A stretch of 64,000 bases of DNA from G963422565 sp963422565. Lineage in GTDB: Bacteria; Pseudomonadota; Alphaproteobacteria; MPNO01. Shown one piece after another: positions 17,776-26,913 of this stretch; within the stretch, counting starts at the first letter, position 1, and the number at the start of each line of letters is the position of its first letter. Both the position numbers and the translations under genes were made by a program. The stretch is from positions 1,240,001-1,304,000 of the forward strand of contig OY730228.1 in NCBI GenBank assembly GCA_963422565.1, read 5' to 3'. Under the pieces are notes generated by a model. It had not been told where the DNA came from and did no database searches. It saw nothing but the letters and a program-made list of their open reading frames with translations.

Positions 17776-18735
17776 ATGGCACGAAAGAAGATCGCGCTCG
17801 TGGGCGCCGGAAACATCGGCGGCACGCTCGCCCATCTGGCCGGACTCAAGGAGCTCGGCGATGTCGTTCTGTTCGACATTGTCGAAGGAGTCCCCGACGG
17901 CAAGGCGCTCGATCTCGTCGAGTCGTCGCCGATCCACGGGTTCGACGCGCGGATGGGGGGCGCGTCGAGCTATGACGCGCTCGCCGGGGCCCATGTGGTG
18001 ATTGTCACCGCCGGCGTACCGCGCAGGCCCGGGATGAGCCGGGACGATCTGATCGAGATCAATACCCGGGTCATGAACCAGGTCGGGGAGGGGCTTCGGC
18101 GGAACTGCCCCGACGCTTTCGTCATCTGCATCACCAACCCGCTCGACGCCATGGTCTGGGCCCTCCGGGAGGCTTCGAACTTTCCGGCGGACCGGGTGGT
18201 CGGAATGGCGGGCATCCTGGATTCCGCGCGGTTTCGCTATTTCCTGGCCGAGGAGCTCGGCGTGTCGGTCGCCGACGTGACCGCGTTCGTCCTCGGCGGC
18301 CATGGCGACACCATGGTGCCGCTGGTCCGCTATTCGACGGTCGCCGGTATCCCGCTGCCCGATCTGGTGAGGATGGGCTGGACGACGCAGCAGCGCCTCG
18401 ATGAGATCGTCCAGCGGACCCGCGACGGCGGCGGCGAGATCGTCCGGTTGCTGAAGACCGGATCCGCGTTCTACGCCCCGGCGGCCGCGGCGATCGAAAT
18501 GGCCGAGTCCCATCTCAAGGACAAGAAGCGCGTCCTTCCCTGCTGCGCCATGCTCGACGGACAGTACGGGGTGCGTGGGCTCTATGTCGGCGTGCCCGTG
18601 ATCATCGGAGCCGGCGGGGTCGAGCGGATCGTCGAGATCGATCTGAACGACCATGAGAAGGCGGCGTTCGAGGCCTCGGTGGCAGCGGTCCGCGACCTTG
18701 TCCGGGTTGTCGAGCGAATGAACGCGGCCCGCTAG
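17776..18735 (+). CDS. mdh: malate dehydrogenase
   Basis: This 319-residue enzyme of the TCA cycle oxidises malate to oxaloacetate with NAD. The sequence shows the Rossmann loop VGAGNIGG (residues 9-16), the substrate-binding RRPGMSRDD loop (83-91), CITNPLDAM, and the catalytic His in GGHGDTM (H176). This is the LDH-like MDH form typical of alphaproteobacteria. The frame opens at 17761, but MARKKIALVG fits the family start. It leads sucC by 35 bp, the conserved mdh-sucC-sucD block. The residue after the Rossmann strand is Asp, consistent with NAD rather than NADP. Confidence 0.95.
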   Translation: MARKKIALVGAGNIGGTLAHLAGLKELGDVVLFDIVEGVPDGKALDLVESSPIHGFDARMGGASSYDALAGAHVVIVTAGVPRRPGMSRDDLIEINTRVMNQVGEGLRRNCPDAFVICITNPLDAMVWALREASNFPADRVVGMAGILDSARFRYFLAEELGVSVADVTAFVLGGHGDTMVPLVRYSTVAGIPLPDLVRMGWTTQQRLDEIVQRTRDGGGEIVRLLKTGSAFYAPAAAAIEMAESHLKDKKRVLPCCAMLDGQYGVRGLYVGVPVIIGAGGVERIVEIDLNDHEKAAFEASVAAVRDLVRVVERMNAAR

Positions 18736-18770
18736 GCCCCCGCCGCGACAGACCGACGGGCGAGGGCGAC

Positions 18771-19940
18771 ATGAACATTCACGAATATCAGGCCAAGGCG
18801 CTGCTCGCCCGCTTCGGCGTCGCGGTGCCGCGCGGAACCGTCGCCTATACGCCCGAGGAAGCGGTCGCGGCGGCCGACGCCTTGGGCGGAGACAGATGGG
18901 CCGTCAAGGCGCAGATCCATGCCGGCGGTCGCGGCAAGGCGGGCGGGGTGAGGCTGGCGCGCTCGATAGACGAGCTGCGCGCCGCCGCCGCCGCATTGAT
19001 CGGCAGCACTCTGGTCACGCACCAAACCGGACCGGCGGGCCGCGAGGTCAAGAGGGTCTATGTGGAGGAAGGGTGCGATATCCGGCGCGAACTCTATCTG
19101 GGGATGGTGATCGACCGTGCGTCGAGCCGGGTCACGCTGATGGGCTCCAGCGAAGGCGGGGTGGACATCGAGGAGGTCGCGGCCGCCTTTCCGGAGAAGA
19201 TCCTCACCGTTTCGGTCGATCCAGCGTCCGGGATGCAGGACCATCACGCCCGGCGGCTGGCCTTCGGCCTGGGTATCGAAGCCGCGCAGGTCGCCGGCGC
19301 GACCGCGTTCATCGCCGCCATGTACAAGGCCTTCGTCGCCCTCGATGCCTCGATCGTCGAGATCAATCCCGCGATCGTGGCCGCCGACGGCGGGTTGCGC
19401 GCCCTGGATGCGAAGATGTCGTTCGACGACAACGCCCTGTATCGACATTCGGACATCGCCGGGCTGCGCGACGAGGACGAGGAAGATCCGATGGAGCGGG
19501 AGGCGCTCCGCCACGACCTCAACTATGTCAGGCTCGAGGGCAATATCGGATGCATGGTCAACGGCGCCGGGCTGGCGATGGCGACCATGGATATCATCAA
19601 GCTGCATGGCGGGCAGCCGGCCAATTTCCTCGATGTTGGCGGCGGCGCGTCGCGCGAGCGGGTCTCGGCAGCCTTCAAGCTGATCCTGTCGGACCCCAAT
19701 GTCGAGGCGGTATTGATCAATATCTTCGGCGGCATCATGCGCTGCGACGTCATCGCCGAAGGCGTGGTCGCGGCCGCCCGGGAAGTCAGTCTGAACGTCC
19801 CCCTCGTGGTCCGCCTCGCCGGCACCAATGTCGCCCTGGGCAAGGAGATTCTCGCCAATTCCGGCTTGCCGATCGTCTCCGCCGACACGCTGGGGCAGGC
19901 GGCGGAGAGCGCGGTCCGGGCGGTCGAGGAAGTGGGCTGA
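18771..19940 (+). CDS. sucC: succinyl-CoA ligase (ADP-forming) beta subunit
   Basis: This 389-residue ATP-grasp subunit performs substrate-level phosphorylation in the TCA cycle. It starts MNIHEYQAKALL, the near-invariant N terminus, and contains QIHAGGRGKAGGV for nucleotide binding, EINPAIV for metal binding, and NIFGGIMRCD near the C terminus, which contacts the CoA subunit. Its stop overlaps the sucD start by one base (TGATG), so the two subunits are coupled for equal production. Confidence 0.97.
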   Translation: MNIHEYQAKALLARFGVAVPRGTVAYTPEEAVAAADALGGDRWAVKAQIHAGGRGKAGGVRLARSIDELRAAAAALIGSTLVTHQTGPAGREVKRVYVEEGCDIRRELYLGMVIDRASSRVTLMGSSEGGVDIEEVAAAFPEKILTVSVDPASGMQDHHARRLAFGLGIEAAQVAGATAFIAAMYKAFVALDASIVEINPAIVAADGGLRALDAKMSFDDNALYRHSDIAGLRDEDEEDPMEREALRHDLNYVRLEGNIGCMVNGAGLAMATMDIIKLHGGQPANFLDVGGGASRERVSAAFKLILSDPNVEAVLINIFGGIMRCDVIAEGVVAAAREVSLNVPLVVRLAGTNVALGKEILANSGLPIVSADTLGQAAESAVRAVEEVG

Positions 19941-20815
19941 TGGCGGTCTTCGTCGACTCCGCGACCCGCGTCATCTGCCAGGGGATCACCGGGACCCAGG
20001 GCACCTTCCATTCCGAGCAGGCGATCGCCTATGGCACCGCGATGGTCGGCGGGGTTACCCCGGGGAAAGGCGGGACGTCCCATCTCGGCCTGCCCGTCTT
20101 CGACACCGTCGGCGAAGCCGTGGCCGCGACCGGGGCCGACGCATCGGTCGTCTACGTGCCGCCGCCCTTCGCGGCCGATGCGATCCTGGAGGCCGTCGAC
20201 GCGCACGTCCCGCTGGTCGTCTGCATCACCGAGGGGATACCAGTGCTCGACATGGTCGTCGTCAAGCGTGTGCTCGCGCGGTCGACGACCCGGCTCATCG
20301 GTCCCAACTGCCCGGGCGTCATCACTCCCGACGCGTGCAAGATCGGCATCATGCCGGGCCATATTCACCGGCGGGGGCGGGTCGGCATCGTCTCGCGTTC
20401 GGGAACGCTGACCTACGAAGCGGTCGCCCAGACGACCGAGGCGGGGCTCGGTCAGTCGACCTGCGTCGGCATCGGCGGGGATCCGGTCAACGGCACCAGC
20501 TTCGTCGATTGCCTCGAGGCCTTCCTCGCCGACCCGGAGACCGACGGCATCGTCATGATCGGCGAGATCGGCGGCAGCGCCGAGGAAGAGGCCGCGGAGT
20601 TCGTTCGTCGCGACCGATCCGGCAAGCCGGTCGTCGGCTTCATCGCCGGCGTTACCGCGCCGCCGGGCCGCCGGATGGGTCATGCCGGGGCGATCGTCTC
20701 GGGCGGCAAGGGCGCCGCCGGGGACAAGGTCGAGGCGTTCCGGTCCGCCGGGATCACGGTCGCCGAATCCCCGGCGGAGATCGGAACGGCGATGTCGACG
20801 GCGCTGCGCGGTTGA
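19940..20815 (+). CDS. sucD: succinyl-CoA ligase (ADP-forming) alpha subunit
   Basis: This 291-residue CoA-binding subunit carries the phosphohistidine. Visible motifs are VICQGITGTQGTFH at the N terminus, GVTPGKGG, GPNCPGVITP, VSRSGTLTYEA, and the active His in MGHAGAIVSGGKG. The start was set by the one-base overlap with sucC; the open frame extends much further upstream inside sucC. sucA and sucB, which often follow, are missing; xerC lies next on the opposite strand. Confidence 0.97.
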   Translation: MAVFVDSATRVICQGITGTQGTFHSEQAIAYGTAMVGGVTPGKGGTSHLGLPVFDTVGEAVAATGADASVVYVPPPFAADAILEAVDAHVPLVVCITEGIPVLDMVVVKRVLARSTTRLIGPNCPGVITPDACKIGIMPGHIHRRGRVGIVSRSGTLTYEAVAQTTEAGLGQSTCVGIGGDPVNGTSFVDCLEAFLADPETDGIVMIGEIGGSAEEEAAEFVRRDRSGKPVVGFIAGVTAPPGRRMGHAGAIVSGGKGAAGDKVEAFRSAGITVAESPAEIGTAMSTALRG

Positions 20816-20824
20816 CGCTGCCGG

Positions 20825-21769
20825 TCAGCGCGCCCGAGGATGAGCCTCGTCATAGACCTTCAAGAGAGTCGCGGTGTCGACCTCCGTATAGCGCTGGGTC
20901 GTCGACAGCGAGGCGTGGCCTAGAAGCTCCTGTATCGTCCGCAGATCGCCGCCCGCCTGGAGGAGATGGGTTGCGAAGCTGTGGCGCAGCGCGTGCGGGG
21001 TCGCGGTCTCCGGCAGGCCGAGCCGGACTCTGATCTCGCGCATGCGGCGCTGCAACACCCCGGCATTGAGCCGCCCGCCGCGCGCGCCCACGAAGAGCGG
21101 CCCCCCCGGCCCGAGCAGCGGGCAGGCCGCGACATAGTCCGCGACCGCCTCGACCACGACCGGAAGGAGCGGCGCGAGCCGTTCCTTGCCGCCCTTGCCG
21201 CGCACCCGCAGGCTGCCGCCCGTCGGCGCGTCGGCGAGGTCGAGGCTCAGCGCCTCGTTGATACGCAGGCCGCAGCCGTAGAAAAGGAGCAGAAGCGCGC
21301 GGTCACGCTTGGCGGTCCAGCCGCCGGTCTCGGCCCTGCCGCCGCTCTCGATGACCGCCAGCGCATCCCCGGCGGCGAGCGGCCGCGGTACCGAGTGCGG
21401 CAGCCGGGGCGCACGGAGCCCGCCGATCGCCCGGTTGTCCGCCAGCCCGGCCTCGCGCAGATAGCGAAAGAAGCTGCGCAGGACGGAGACGGCGCGCGCG
21501 GTCGAACTCCGCGCGCTCCCCGACATCGCGCGGCGGGCGAGATAGGCGCGGAAGTCGCGATGGCTCAGCGCCTCGAGGCTCGCCAGCCTCGCCGTTTCCC
21601 CGAGATGCTCGCGCATGAAGTCGAGGAATATCTTCAGATCCCTGAGATATGCGGCGGTCGTGTGCGGCGACGAGCGCCGTTCGATCGCCAGCCGCGCCCG
21701 CCAGGAAGCGATGGCGTCCAGGAGATCCGGGTCCGCGGCGAAGGCGGTCGGGGGCGGCAGGTCAGCCAT
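20825..21769 (-). CDS. xerC: tyrosine recombinase XerC
   Basis: This 314-residue site-specific recombinase resolves chromosome dimers at dif, normally together with XerD. The N-terminal SAM-like core-binding domain includes SPHTTAAYLRDLKIF; the catalytic domain has the first Arg in YGCGLRINEALSL, then HALRHSFATHLLQ, LLGHASLSTTQRY, and the nucleophile Tyr in that last segment. The start overlaps the stop of the transaldolase gene by 8 bp. The neighbours (transaldolase, priA) support a chromosomal XerC rather than a phage integrase. Confidence 0.93.
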   Translation of the reverse strand: MADLPPPTAFAADPDLLDAIASWRARLAIERRSSPHTTAAYLRDLKIFLDFMREHLGETARLASLEALSHRDFRAYLARRAMSGSARSSTARAVSVLRSFFRYLREAGLADNRAIGGLRAPRLPHSVPRPLAAGDALAVIESGGRAETGGWTAKRDRALLLLFYGCGLRINEALSLDLADAPTGGSLRVRGKGGKERLAPLLPVVVEAVADYVAACPLLGPGGPLFVGARGGRLNAGVLQRRMREIRVRLGLPETATPHALRHSFATHLLQAGGDLRTIQELLGHASLSTTQRYTEVDTATLLKVYDEAHPRAR

Positions 21770-22424
21770 CGAGAATCGACTGCCCCGTCCTACCCCAGTC
21801 TTCCAGGAAGGCCGCGAGCCCCTTGTCCGTCAGCGGGTGGTGGAATAGCTGGCGAATCACGCGCGGGGGGATGGTCGCGACATCGGCGCCGATCCTGGCG
21901 GCCTCGACGACATGGTTGGGGCTTCGTACCGACGCGACCAGGATCTCGGTCTCGAAGTCGGGATAGTTGTCGTAGATCCGGCGGATTTCGGCGATCAGCC
22001 CCATACCGTCCCGGCCGATATCGTCGAGCCGCCCGATAAAGGGCGAGACGAAGGCGGCACCCGCCTTGGCGGCGAGGATCGACTGGCCTGCGGAAAAACA
22101 GAGCGTGACGTTGACCATGATCCCGTCATCGGCAAGAGCGCGGCATGTCTTGAGGCCGTCGGGGGTGAGCGGAACCTTGACAGCGACATTGCCGGCGAGC
22201 CGCGCGAGCTTGCGGCCTTCCGAGAGCATGGCCACGTGATCCGTGGCCGCGACCTCGGCGCTCACCGGTCCGTCGACGAGTTCGCAGATCTCGCGGATGA
22301 CTTCCAGGACGCGTCGACCGGTCTTGGCGACCAGAGATGGATTCGTTGTCACGCCGTCGAGCAGGCCGGTCGCGGCGATACCGCGGATCTCGTCCACATC
22401 GGCGGTATCGACGAAGAATTTCAT
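21762..22424 (-). CDS. transaldolase / fructose-6-phosphate aldolase-like
   Basis: This 220-residue short transaldolase of the TalC/Fsa type transfers or releases dihydroxyacetone units in the pentose phosphate pathway. The sequence begins MKFFVDTADV and shows GVTTNPSL, the Schiff-base Lys in NVAVKVPLT, NVTLCFSAGQ and SPFIGRLDD. The start at 22424 was chosen for the family N terminus; the frame is open 13 codons further. It overlaps xerC by 8 bp. It is divergent from priA with 68 bp between starts, which must hold both promoters. Confidence 0.92.
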   Translation of the reverse strand: MKFFVDTADVDEIRGIAATGLLDGVTTNPSLVAKTGRRVLEVIREICELVDGPVSAEVAATDHVAMLSEGRKLARLAGNVAVKVPLTPDGLKTCRALADDGIMVNVTLCFSAGQSILAAKAGAAFVSPFIGRLDDIGRDGMGLIAEIRRIYDNYPDFETEILVASVRSPNHVVEAARIGADVATIPPRVIRQLFHHPLTDKGLAAFLEDWGRTGQSILDG

Positions 22425-22492
22425 GACATGGCCTCGTCGGGCCGGCCCCTCGCCGACTCCCAATTCGCCAGCCGGCTTCTAGAGTGTAGCGC

Positions 22493-24703
22493 ATGGCTCT
22501 CGACCCTGTCAGGACCGGTCCCCGAATCGGGGCGGGGCGCGTGGCGGTGCTCGTCCCTCTCCCGCTCGCCGGCACCTACGACTACACGGTGCCGCCCGGT
22601 CTCTCCGTCGCCCACGGGCAGTTCGTCCTGGTTCCGCTCGGCGGGCGCACCGTCGCCGGCGTGGTCTGGGGCGCCGCCGAAGACGCGATCGACCCGTCGC
22701 GGCTGCGCGCGATCGATTCGGTGCTCGACGCGCCGCCGATGACCCGCGACCTCCGGGAGACCATCGCCTGGACCGCGGCCTACACGTTGAGCCCACCGGG
22801 GGCGCTGCTGCGCATGGCCATGAGCGTCCCCGAAGCGCTGGATCCGCCGCGCCCCGAGACCGCCTATGCGCGCCGCCCCGAACCGCTCCCCGACGGGCTT
22901 CGCATGACCGAAGCGCGGGGCAGGCTCCTCCGCTTCCTCGCCGACGGGGAGCCAAAGCGGATGCGCGAGATCGGCGGCGGTGCGGGGGTCGGCCCGTCGG
23001 TGGTCCGCGGCCTCGTCGCCGCGGGAGCGGTCGCCCCGGTCTCGCTGTCGTCCGAGACCCCGCCGCCGGTTCCGGACTGGCGTCGGCGGGGCGCCACGCT
23101 GACCACGTCCCAGGAGACCGCCGCCGCCCGGCTGCGGGCGCTGGTCGCCGCGCCGGGGGCGCACGGCGTGACCCTGCTCGACGGCGTCACCGGGTCGGGC
23201 AAGACGGAGGTCTATTTCGAAGCGATCGCCGCCGCCCTGGCCCGCGGGCGCCAGGTGCTGGTGCTGCTGCCCGAGATCGCCTTGACCGTCGACTGGCTGC
23301 GGCGCTTCTCGGACCGGTTCGGCGCGCCGCCGGCGCTGTGGCATTCGGACATCTCCCGACCGGCCCGGCGCGCGCTGTGGCGGGCGGTGGCGCGGGGCGA
23401 GGCCCCGGTCGTCGTCGGCGCCCGGTCGGCCCTGTTCCTTCCGTTCCGCTCTCTCGGTTTGATCGTCGTCGATGAAGAGCATGATGCGGGCTACAAGCAG
23501 GAGGAGGGCGTCGTCTACAACGCGCGGGACATCGCGGTCGTGCGCGCCCGCAACGCCGGATGCCGGCTCCTTCTGTCGTCGGCGACGCCGTCGCTCGAGA
23601 CGGTGGTCAATGTCGGCCGCGGCCGCTACGGCAGCGTTCGCCTCGCCGAACGGTTCGGCAGCGCCGGCGCCGCGTCGGTCTCCGCGGTCGACATGCGGGC
23701 CGAGGCGCAGGCGCCCCGGTCCTGGCTGTCTCCGAGCCTGCGCAGCGCGGCCCGACAGGCGTTGGACGAGGGTCGGCAGGTCCTCTTTTTTCTCAACCGC
23801 CGCGGCTACGCGCCGCTGACCCTCTGCCGGGGCTGCGGCCATCGGATGTCCTGTCCCAACTGCGCCGCCTGGCTGGTCGACCACCGTCTGGCGGAGCGGC
23901 TGCAATGCCACCATTGCGGCCATCGGGAGGCACGGCCGGCGGACTGCCCCCAATGCGGGGCCACGGACTCGCTGGTCGCCTGCGGACCGGGCGTCGAGCG
24001 GCTGTCGGAGGAGGCGGCGGCCGCCTTTCCGGATGCCCGCATCGCGCTGATGTCGTCGGATACGCTGCGCGGTCCGCAGGCGATCGACCGGCTCCTCGCC
24101 GAGATACGCGCCCGCGACTACGACCTGATCATCGGCACCCAGCTCGTCGCCAAGGGCCACGACTTTCCGCATCTGACGCTGGTCGGGGTGATCGACGCCG
24201 ATCTCGGGCTCGAGGGCGGCGACCTGCGGGCGGCCGAGCGCAGCTTTCAGCTGCTCCACCAGGTCGCCGGGCGGGCCGGCCGCGCCGCGTTTCCGGGCCG
24301 GGCGCTGGTCCAGACCTATGATCCCGATCACCCGGTGATGCGCGCCCTGATCGCCGGCGACCGCGACGGCTTCGTGGCCGCCGAGACTCGCGCCCGGCGT
24401 GCCGCCGGTATGCCGCCCTTCGGCCGCCTCGCAGCGATCGTCGTCTCCGGGCGCCGTCTCGAGGCAGTCGCCGAAGCCGGGCGGGCACTGGCGCGGGCGG
24501 CGCCGCGGCAGGAAGGCCTGCTGGTTCTCGGCCCCGCTCCGGCGCCCCTCGCGCTCGTCCGAGGCCGCCACCGCCATCGGCTGCTCGTCAAGGCCCGGTC
24601 GGACATCCGCATCCAGCCGCTGCTGACGGCGTGGCTGCGAGAGGCGCCCGCGCGCGGCGGCGTCCGCATCCAGGTCGACATCGACCCCTACAGCTTTCTC
24701 TGA
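22493..24703 (+). CDS. priA: primosomal protein N' (replication restart helicase PriA)
   Basis: This 736-residue 3'-5' helicase reloads the replisome at stalled forks. The DNA-binding N domain (VAVLVPLPLAGTYDYTVP) leads to Walker A GVTGSGKTEVY, the DEEHD box VVDEEHDAGYKQEEG, and a zinc-binding insert with eight cysteines in CRGCGH, CPNC, CHHCGH and CPQCG. The C-terminal helicase lobe holds IGTQLVAKGHDFPHLTLVG and QVAGRAGR. All key motifs are intact and the length is normal. A long open frame on the antisense strand is a GC-rich shadow. Confidence 0.96.
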   Translation: MALDPVRTGPRIGAGRVAVLVPLPLAGTYDYTVPPGLSVAHGQFVLVPLGGRTVAGVVWGAAEDAIDPSRLRAIDSVLDAPPMTRDLRETIAWTAAYTLSPPGALLRMAMSVPEALDPPRPETAYARRPEPLPDGLRMTEARGRLLRFLADGEPKRMREIGGGAGVGPSVVRGLVAAGAVAPVSLSSETPPPVPDWRRRGATLTTSQETAAARLRALVAAPGAHGVTLLDGVTGSGKTEVYFEAIAAALARGRQVLVLLPEIALTVDWLRRFSDRFGAPPALWHSDISRPARRALWRAVARGEAPVVVGARSALFLPFRSLGLIVVDEEHDAGYKQEEGVVYNARDIAVVRARNAGCRLLLSSATPSLETVVNVGRGRYGSVRLAERFGSAGAASVSAVDMRAEAQAPRSWLSPSLRSAARQALDEGRQVLFFLNRRGYAPLTLCRGCGHRMSCPNCAAWLVDHRLAERLQCHHCGHREARPADCPQCGATDSLVACGPGVERLSEEAAAAFPDARIALMSSDTLRGPQAIDRLLAEIRARDYDLIIGTQLVAKGHDFPHLTLVGVIDADLGLEGGDLRAAERSFQLLHQVAGRAGRAAFPGRALVQTYDPDHPVMRALIAGDRDGFVAAETRARRAAGMPPFGRLAAIVVSGRRLEAVAEAGRALARAAPRQEGLLVLGPAPAPLALVRGRHRHRLLVKARSDIRIQPLLTAWLREAPARGGVRIQVDIDPYSFL

Positions 24704-24819
24704 GATCGCCAAACCCCCGATCGACGGCGTGGCGTTCGGGGACGGGACGATCGACGGATTGACTCGCGGGCGCTTGTCTGGTGGCGTTGGGGTGGGTCGG
24801 CTTCGAGGAGGGATCGCGG

Positions 24820-25653
24820 ATGCTCGTACTCTATCACCATGGCTCGTCGGTCTGCGCCGCCAAGGTCCGGTTGTTCCTGGAGGAGAAGGGGCTTCCGTGG
24901 GAGGGGCGCTATATCGACATACTCAAGGGCGAGCAGTTCTCGCCCGAATATGTGAAAGTGAACCCCAAGGCGGTCGTTCCGACGCTGGTCCATGATGGGG
25001 CGGTGGTGCGCGAATCGACCAATATCTGCGAGTATCTCGACGATGTCTTCGAGGAGACCCGGCTGCGCCCCGACGAGCCGCTGCGCCGCGCCGAAGTGCG
25101 CTACTGGACCAAGGCGGTCGACGAGGAGCTCCACCCGGCATGCGGGGCGCTGACCTTCATGGCCTCGCACCGCCACACGATCGCCGCCCTGGGGTCCGAG
25201 GGGGTGCGGCGCTTCCTCGATTCGACGCCGCCCTTTTCGGTGACCGCCGACTGGCACGAGCGGAAGAAGACCTATGTGCGCCTTGGCTTCGAAGCGCCCG
25301 GCGGGCGGCAGAAGATCGAACTCTACGACCGCTATCTGCGCAAGATGGAGGACGCGCTCCTCTCCCACGAATGGCTGGCCGGCGGCGCGTTCAGCTTCGC
25401 CGACATCTCCATGATCCCCTATGTGATGCGCCTCGACATGTTGTCGATGCAGGGGATGTGGGCGAACGGACGGCTGCCGCGGGTCGCGCAATGGCTCGCG
25501 AACGTCAAGACACGGCCCTCTTTCGCGCCGGCGATCTGGCGATGGATGCCCGAGGACCTGACCCGCGACCTGCGGGTGAACGGCACCCGGAGCTGGCCCG
25601 AGGTCGCCGCCATTCTCGGAATCGAGGCCGGCGGCGAGGAAGCCGCGGCATGA
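24820..25653 (+). CDS. glutathione S-transferase, possibly lignin beta-etherase-like
   Basis: This 277-residue GST has a thioredoxin-like N domain (YHHGSSVCAAKVRLFLEEKG), the cis-Pro loop NPKAVVPTL, the glutathione-contact segment RESTNICEYLDD, and a helical C domain with FADISMIPYV. The start has GGAGGG nine bases upstream. Its stop overlaps the ligA start (ATGA). It is longer than housekeeping GSTs, and the ESTxICEYL segment recalls LigF-type beta-aryl etherases from lignin degraders; the adjacent ligAB genes fit that idea. An alternative is a GST that isomerises or dehalogenates a ring-cleavage product. Confidence 0.85.
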   Translation: MLVLYHHGSSVCAAKVRLFLEEKGLPWEGRYIDILKGEQFSPEYVKVNPKAVVPTLVHDGAVVRESTNICEYLDDVFEETRLRPDEPLRRAEVRYWTKAVDEELHPACGALTFMASHRHTIAALGSEGVRRFLDSTPPFSVTADWHERKKTYVRLGFEAPGGRQKIELYDRYLRKMEDALLSHEWLAGGAFSFADISMIPYVMRLDMLSMQGMWANGRLPRVAQWLANVKTRPSFAPAIWRWMPEDLTRDLRVNGTRSWPEVAAILGIEAGGEEAAA

Positions 25654-26012
25654 CCGCACAGATCGACCGCGACCGCCCCATCCCCGGCACGACGATCTTC
25701 GACGGTGCCGTCTCGAGGCGCGGCTATCGAGTCAACAAGCTCGCCATGTCCCTGGCCCGGGCGGAGAACCGTGCCGCCTTCGCGGCCGATGAAGACGCCT
25801 ATCTCGAGACGCACGGGTTGACGGAGGAGGAGCGCCGCGCGGTCCGCGCGCGCGACTGGCGGGCGGTGATCGAGGATCACGGCGGCAACATCTACATGGT
25901 CATCAAGATCGGCGCGGTCGTGGGCCACGGCCTCTATCAGATCGGGGCGCATCAGCGGGGCGAGAGCTTCGAGACATTCCTGGCCACGCGCGCCGCTTCG
26001 GGCGCGCGTTAG
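25650..26012 (+). CDS. ligA: protocatechuate 4,5-dioxygenase alpha subunit (LigA family)
   Basis: This small helical subunit (120 residues) caps the active site of the type II extradiol dioxygenase LigAB. The sequence has the family pattern SRRGYRVNKLAMSL, EENRA-like ENRAAFAADEDAYLETHGLTEEE and the C-terminal HGGNIYMVIKIGAVVGHGL. It starts within the GST stop codon (ATGA) and ends 11 bp before ligB, so the pair is made together. Gallate or another catechol with a carboxylate could be the substrate instead of protocatechuate. Confidence 0.88.
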   Translation: MTAQIDRDRPIPGTTIFDGAVSRRGYRVNKLAMSLARAENRAAFAADEDAYLETHGLTEEERRAVRARDWRAVIEDHGGNIYMVIKIGAVVGHGLYQIGAHQRGESFETFLATRAASGAR

Positions 26013-26023
26013 GAGAGGGTCTC

Positions 26024-26875
26024 ATGGCCAGGATCGTCGCCGGCATCGGCAGCTCCCATGTTCCCTCGATCGGGGTCGCCTACGACCAGGGCCGGACCGA
26101 GGAGCCCGCATGGAAACCGCTCTTCGATGGCTATCGCCCGGTGCGGCGCTGGTTGACGGAAGAGATCAGGCCCGATGTCGCGATCGTCATCTACAACGAC
26201 CACGGCTGCGAGTTCTTCTTCGACAAGTATCCGACCTTCGCCGTCGGCGCCGCGGATATCCACCCCGTCGGCGACGAGGGCTGGGGCCGGCGGCCGCTGC
26301 CCGATTTTCCGGGAGCGTCGGACGTCGCCTGGCATCTCTGCAACGCCCTCGTCCATGACGAGTTCGACATCACCGTTTGCCAGGAGCTTGCCGTCGAGCA
26401 CGGGTTCATGGTGCCGATGCATCTCTGTTTCGATCACAGCGCGGGATGGCCCGTGCGGACCGTGCCGGTCGCAGTCAACGTGATACAGCACCCGCTGCCG
26501 ACCGCGCTGCGCTGCTGGAAACTCGGGCAGGCGATCCGCCGCGCAGTGGAGAGCTATCCGGAAGACCTCCGCGTCGTCGTGCTCGGGACCGGCGGGATGT
26601 CGCATCAGCTCAACGGCGCCAGGTTCGGCCATCTCAACCCTGAGTTCGACGCCGACTTCCTCGACAGGATCGAGTCCGATCCGGCGTCGCTGACGGCGTT
26701 GACCCATCAGGACATCATGGAGGCAGCGGGCGCCGAGGCAGTCGAGCTCATCATGTGGCTGGTCATGCGGGGCGCTCTCGAAGAGCCGCTTCGGCGCGTC
26801 CACCGATTCTATTACGCGCCGATGACGACTGGCATGGGGTTGATCGCCCTGCAAGAGGCGGGGCACGGCGATTGA
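26024..26875 (+). CDS. ligB: protocatechuate 4,5-dioxygenase beta subunit (LigB family)
   Basis: This is the catalytic subunit of extradiol ring cleavage, 283 residues. The Fe(II) ligands align with the known LigB set: H12 in GIGSSHVPS, H60 in VIYNDHG and E241 in AEAVELI. The general base His is H194 in GTGGMSHQ. All four are therefore present, and a working enzyme that opens protocatechuate-type rings between C4 and C5 is predicted. The start ATG has AGGAG nearby. The downstream ridA gene follows 38 bp later. Confidence 0.92.
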   Translation: MARIVAGIGSSHVPSIGVAYDQGRTEEPAWKPLFDGYRPVRRWLTEEIRPDVAIVIYNDHGCEFFFDKYPTFAVGAADIHPVGDEGWGRRPLPDFPGASDVAWHLCNALVHDEFDITVCQELAVEHGFMVPMHLCFDHSAGWPVRTVPVAVNVIQHPLPTALRCWKLGQAIRRAVESYPEDLRVVVLGTGGMSHQLNGARFGHLNPEFDADFLDRIESDPASLTALTHQDIMEAAGAEAVELIMWLVMRGALEEPLRRVHRFYYAPMTTGMGLIALQEAGHGD

Positions 26876-26913
26876 CGACGAGACTGGGTGCGACCGCCCC
26901 GGAGGAGGCCGAG

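Noticed and set aside
17347..18654. Upstream extension of the FAH gene frame
   Set aside because: It covers mdh in antisense and has no domain; the FAH start at 17346 fits the family.
22421..24712. Minus-strand open frame of 763 codons opposite priA
   Set aside because: priA has all helicase motifs; the antisense product has no domain and is a GC shadow.
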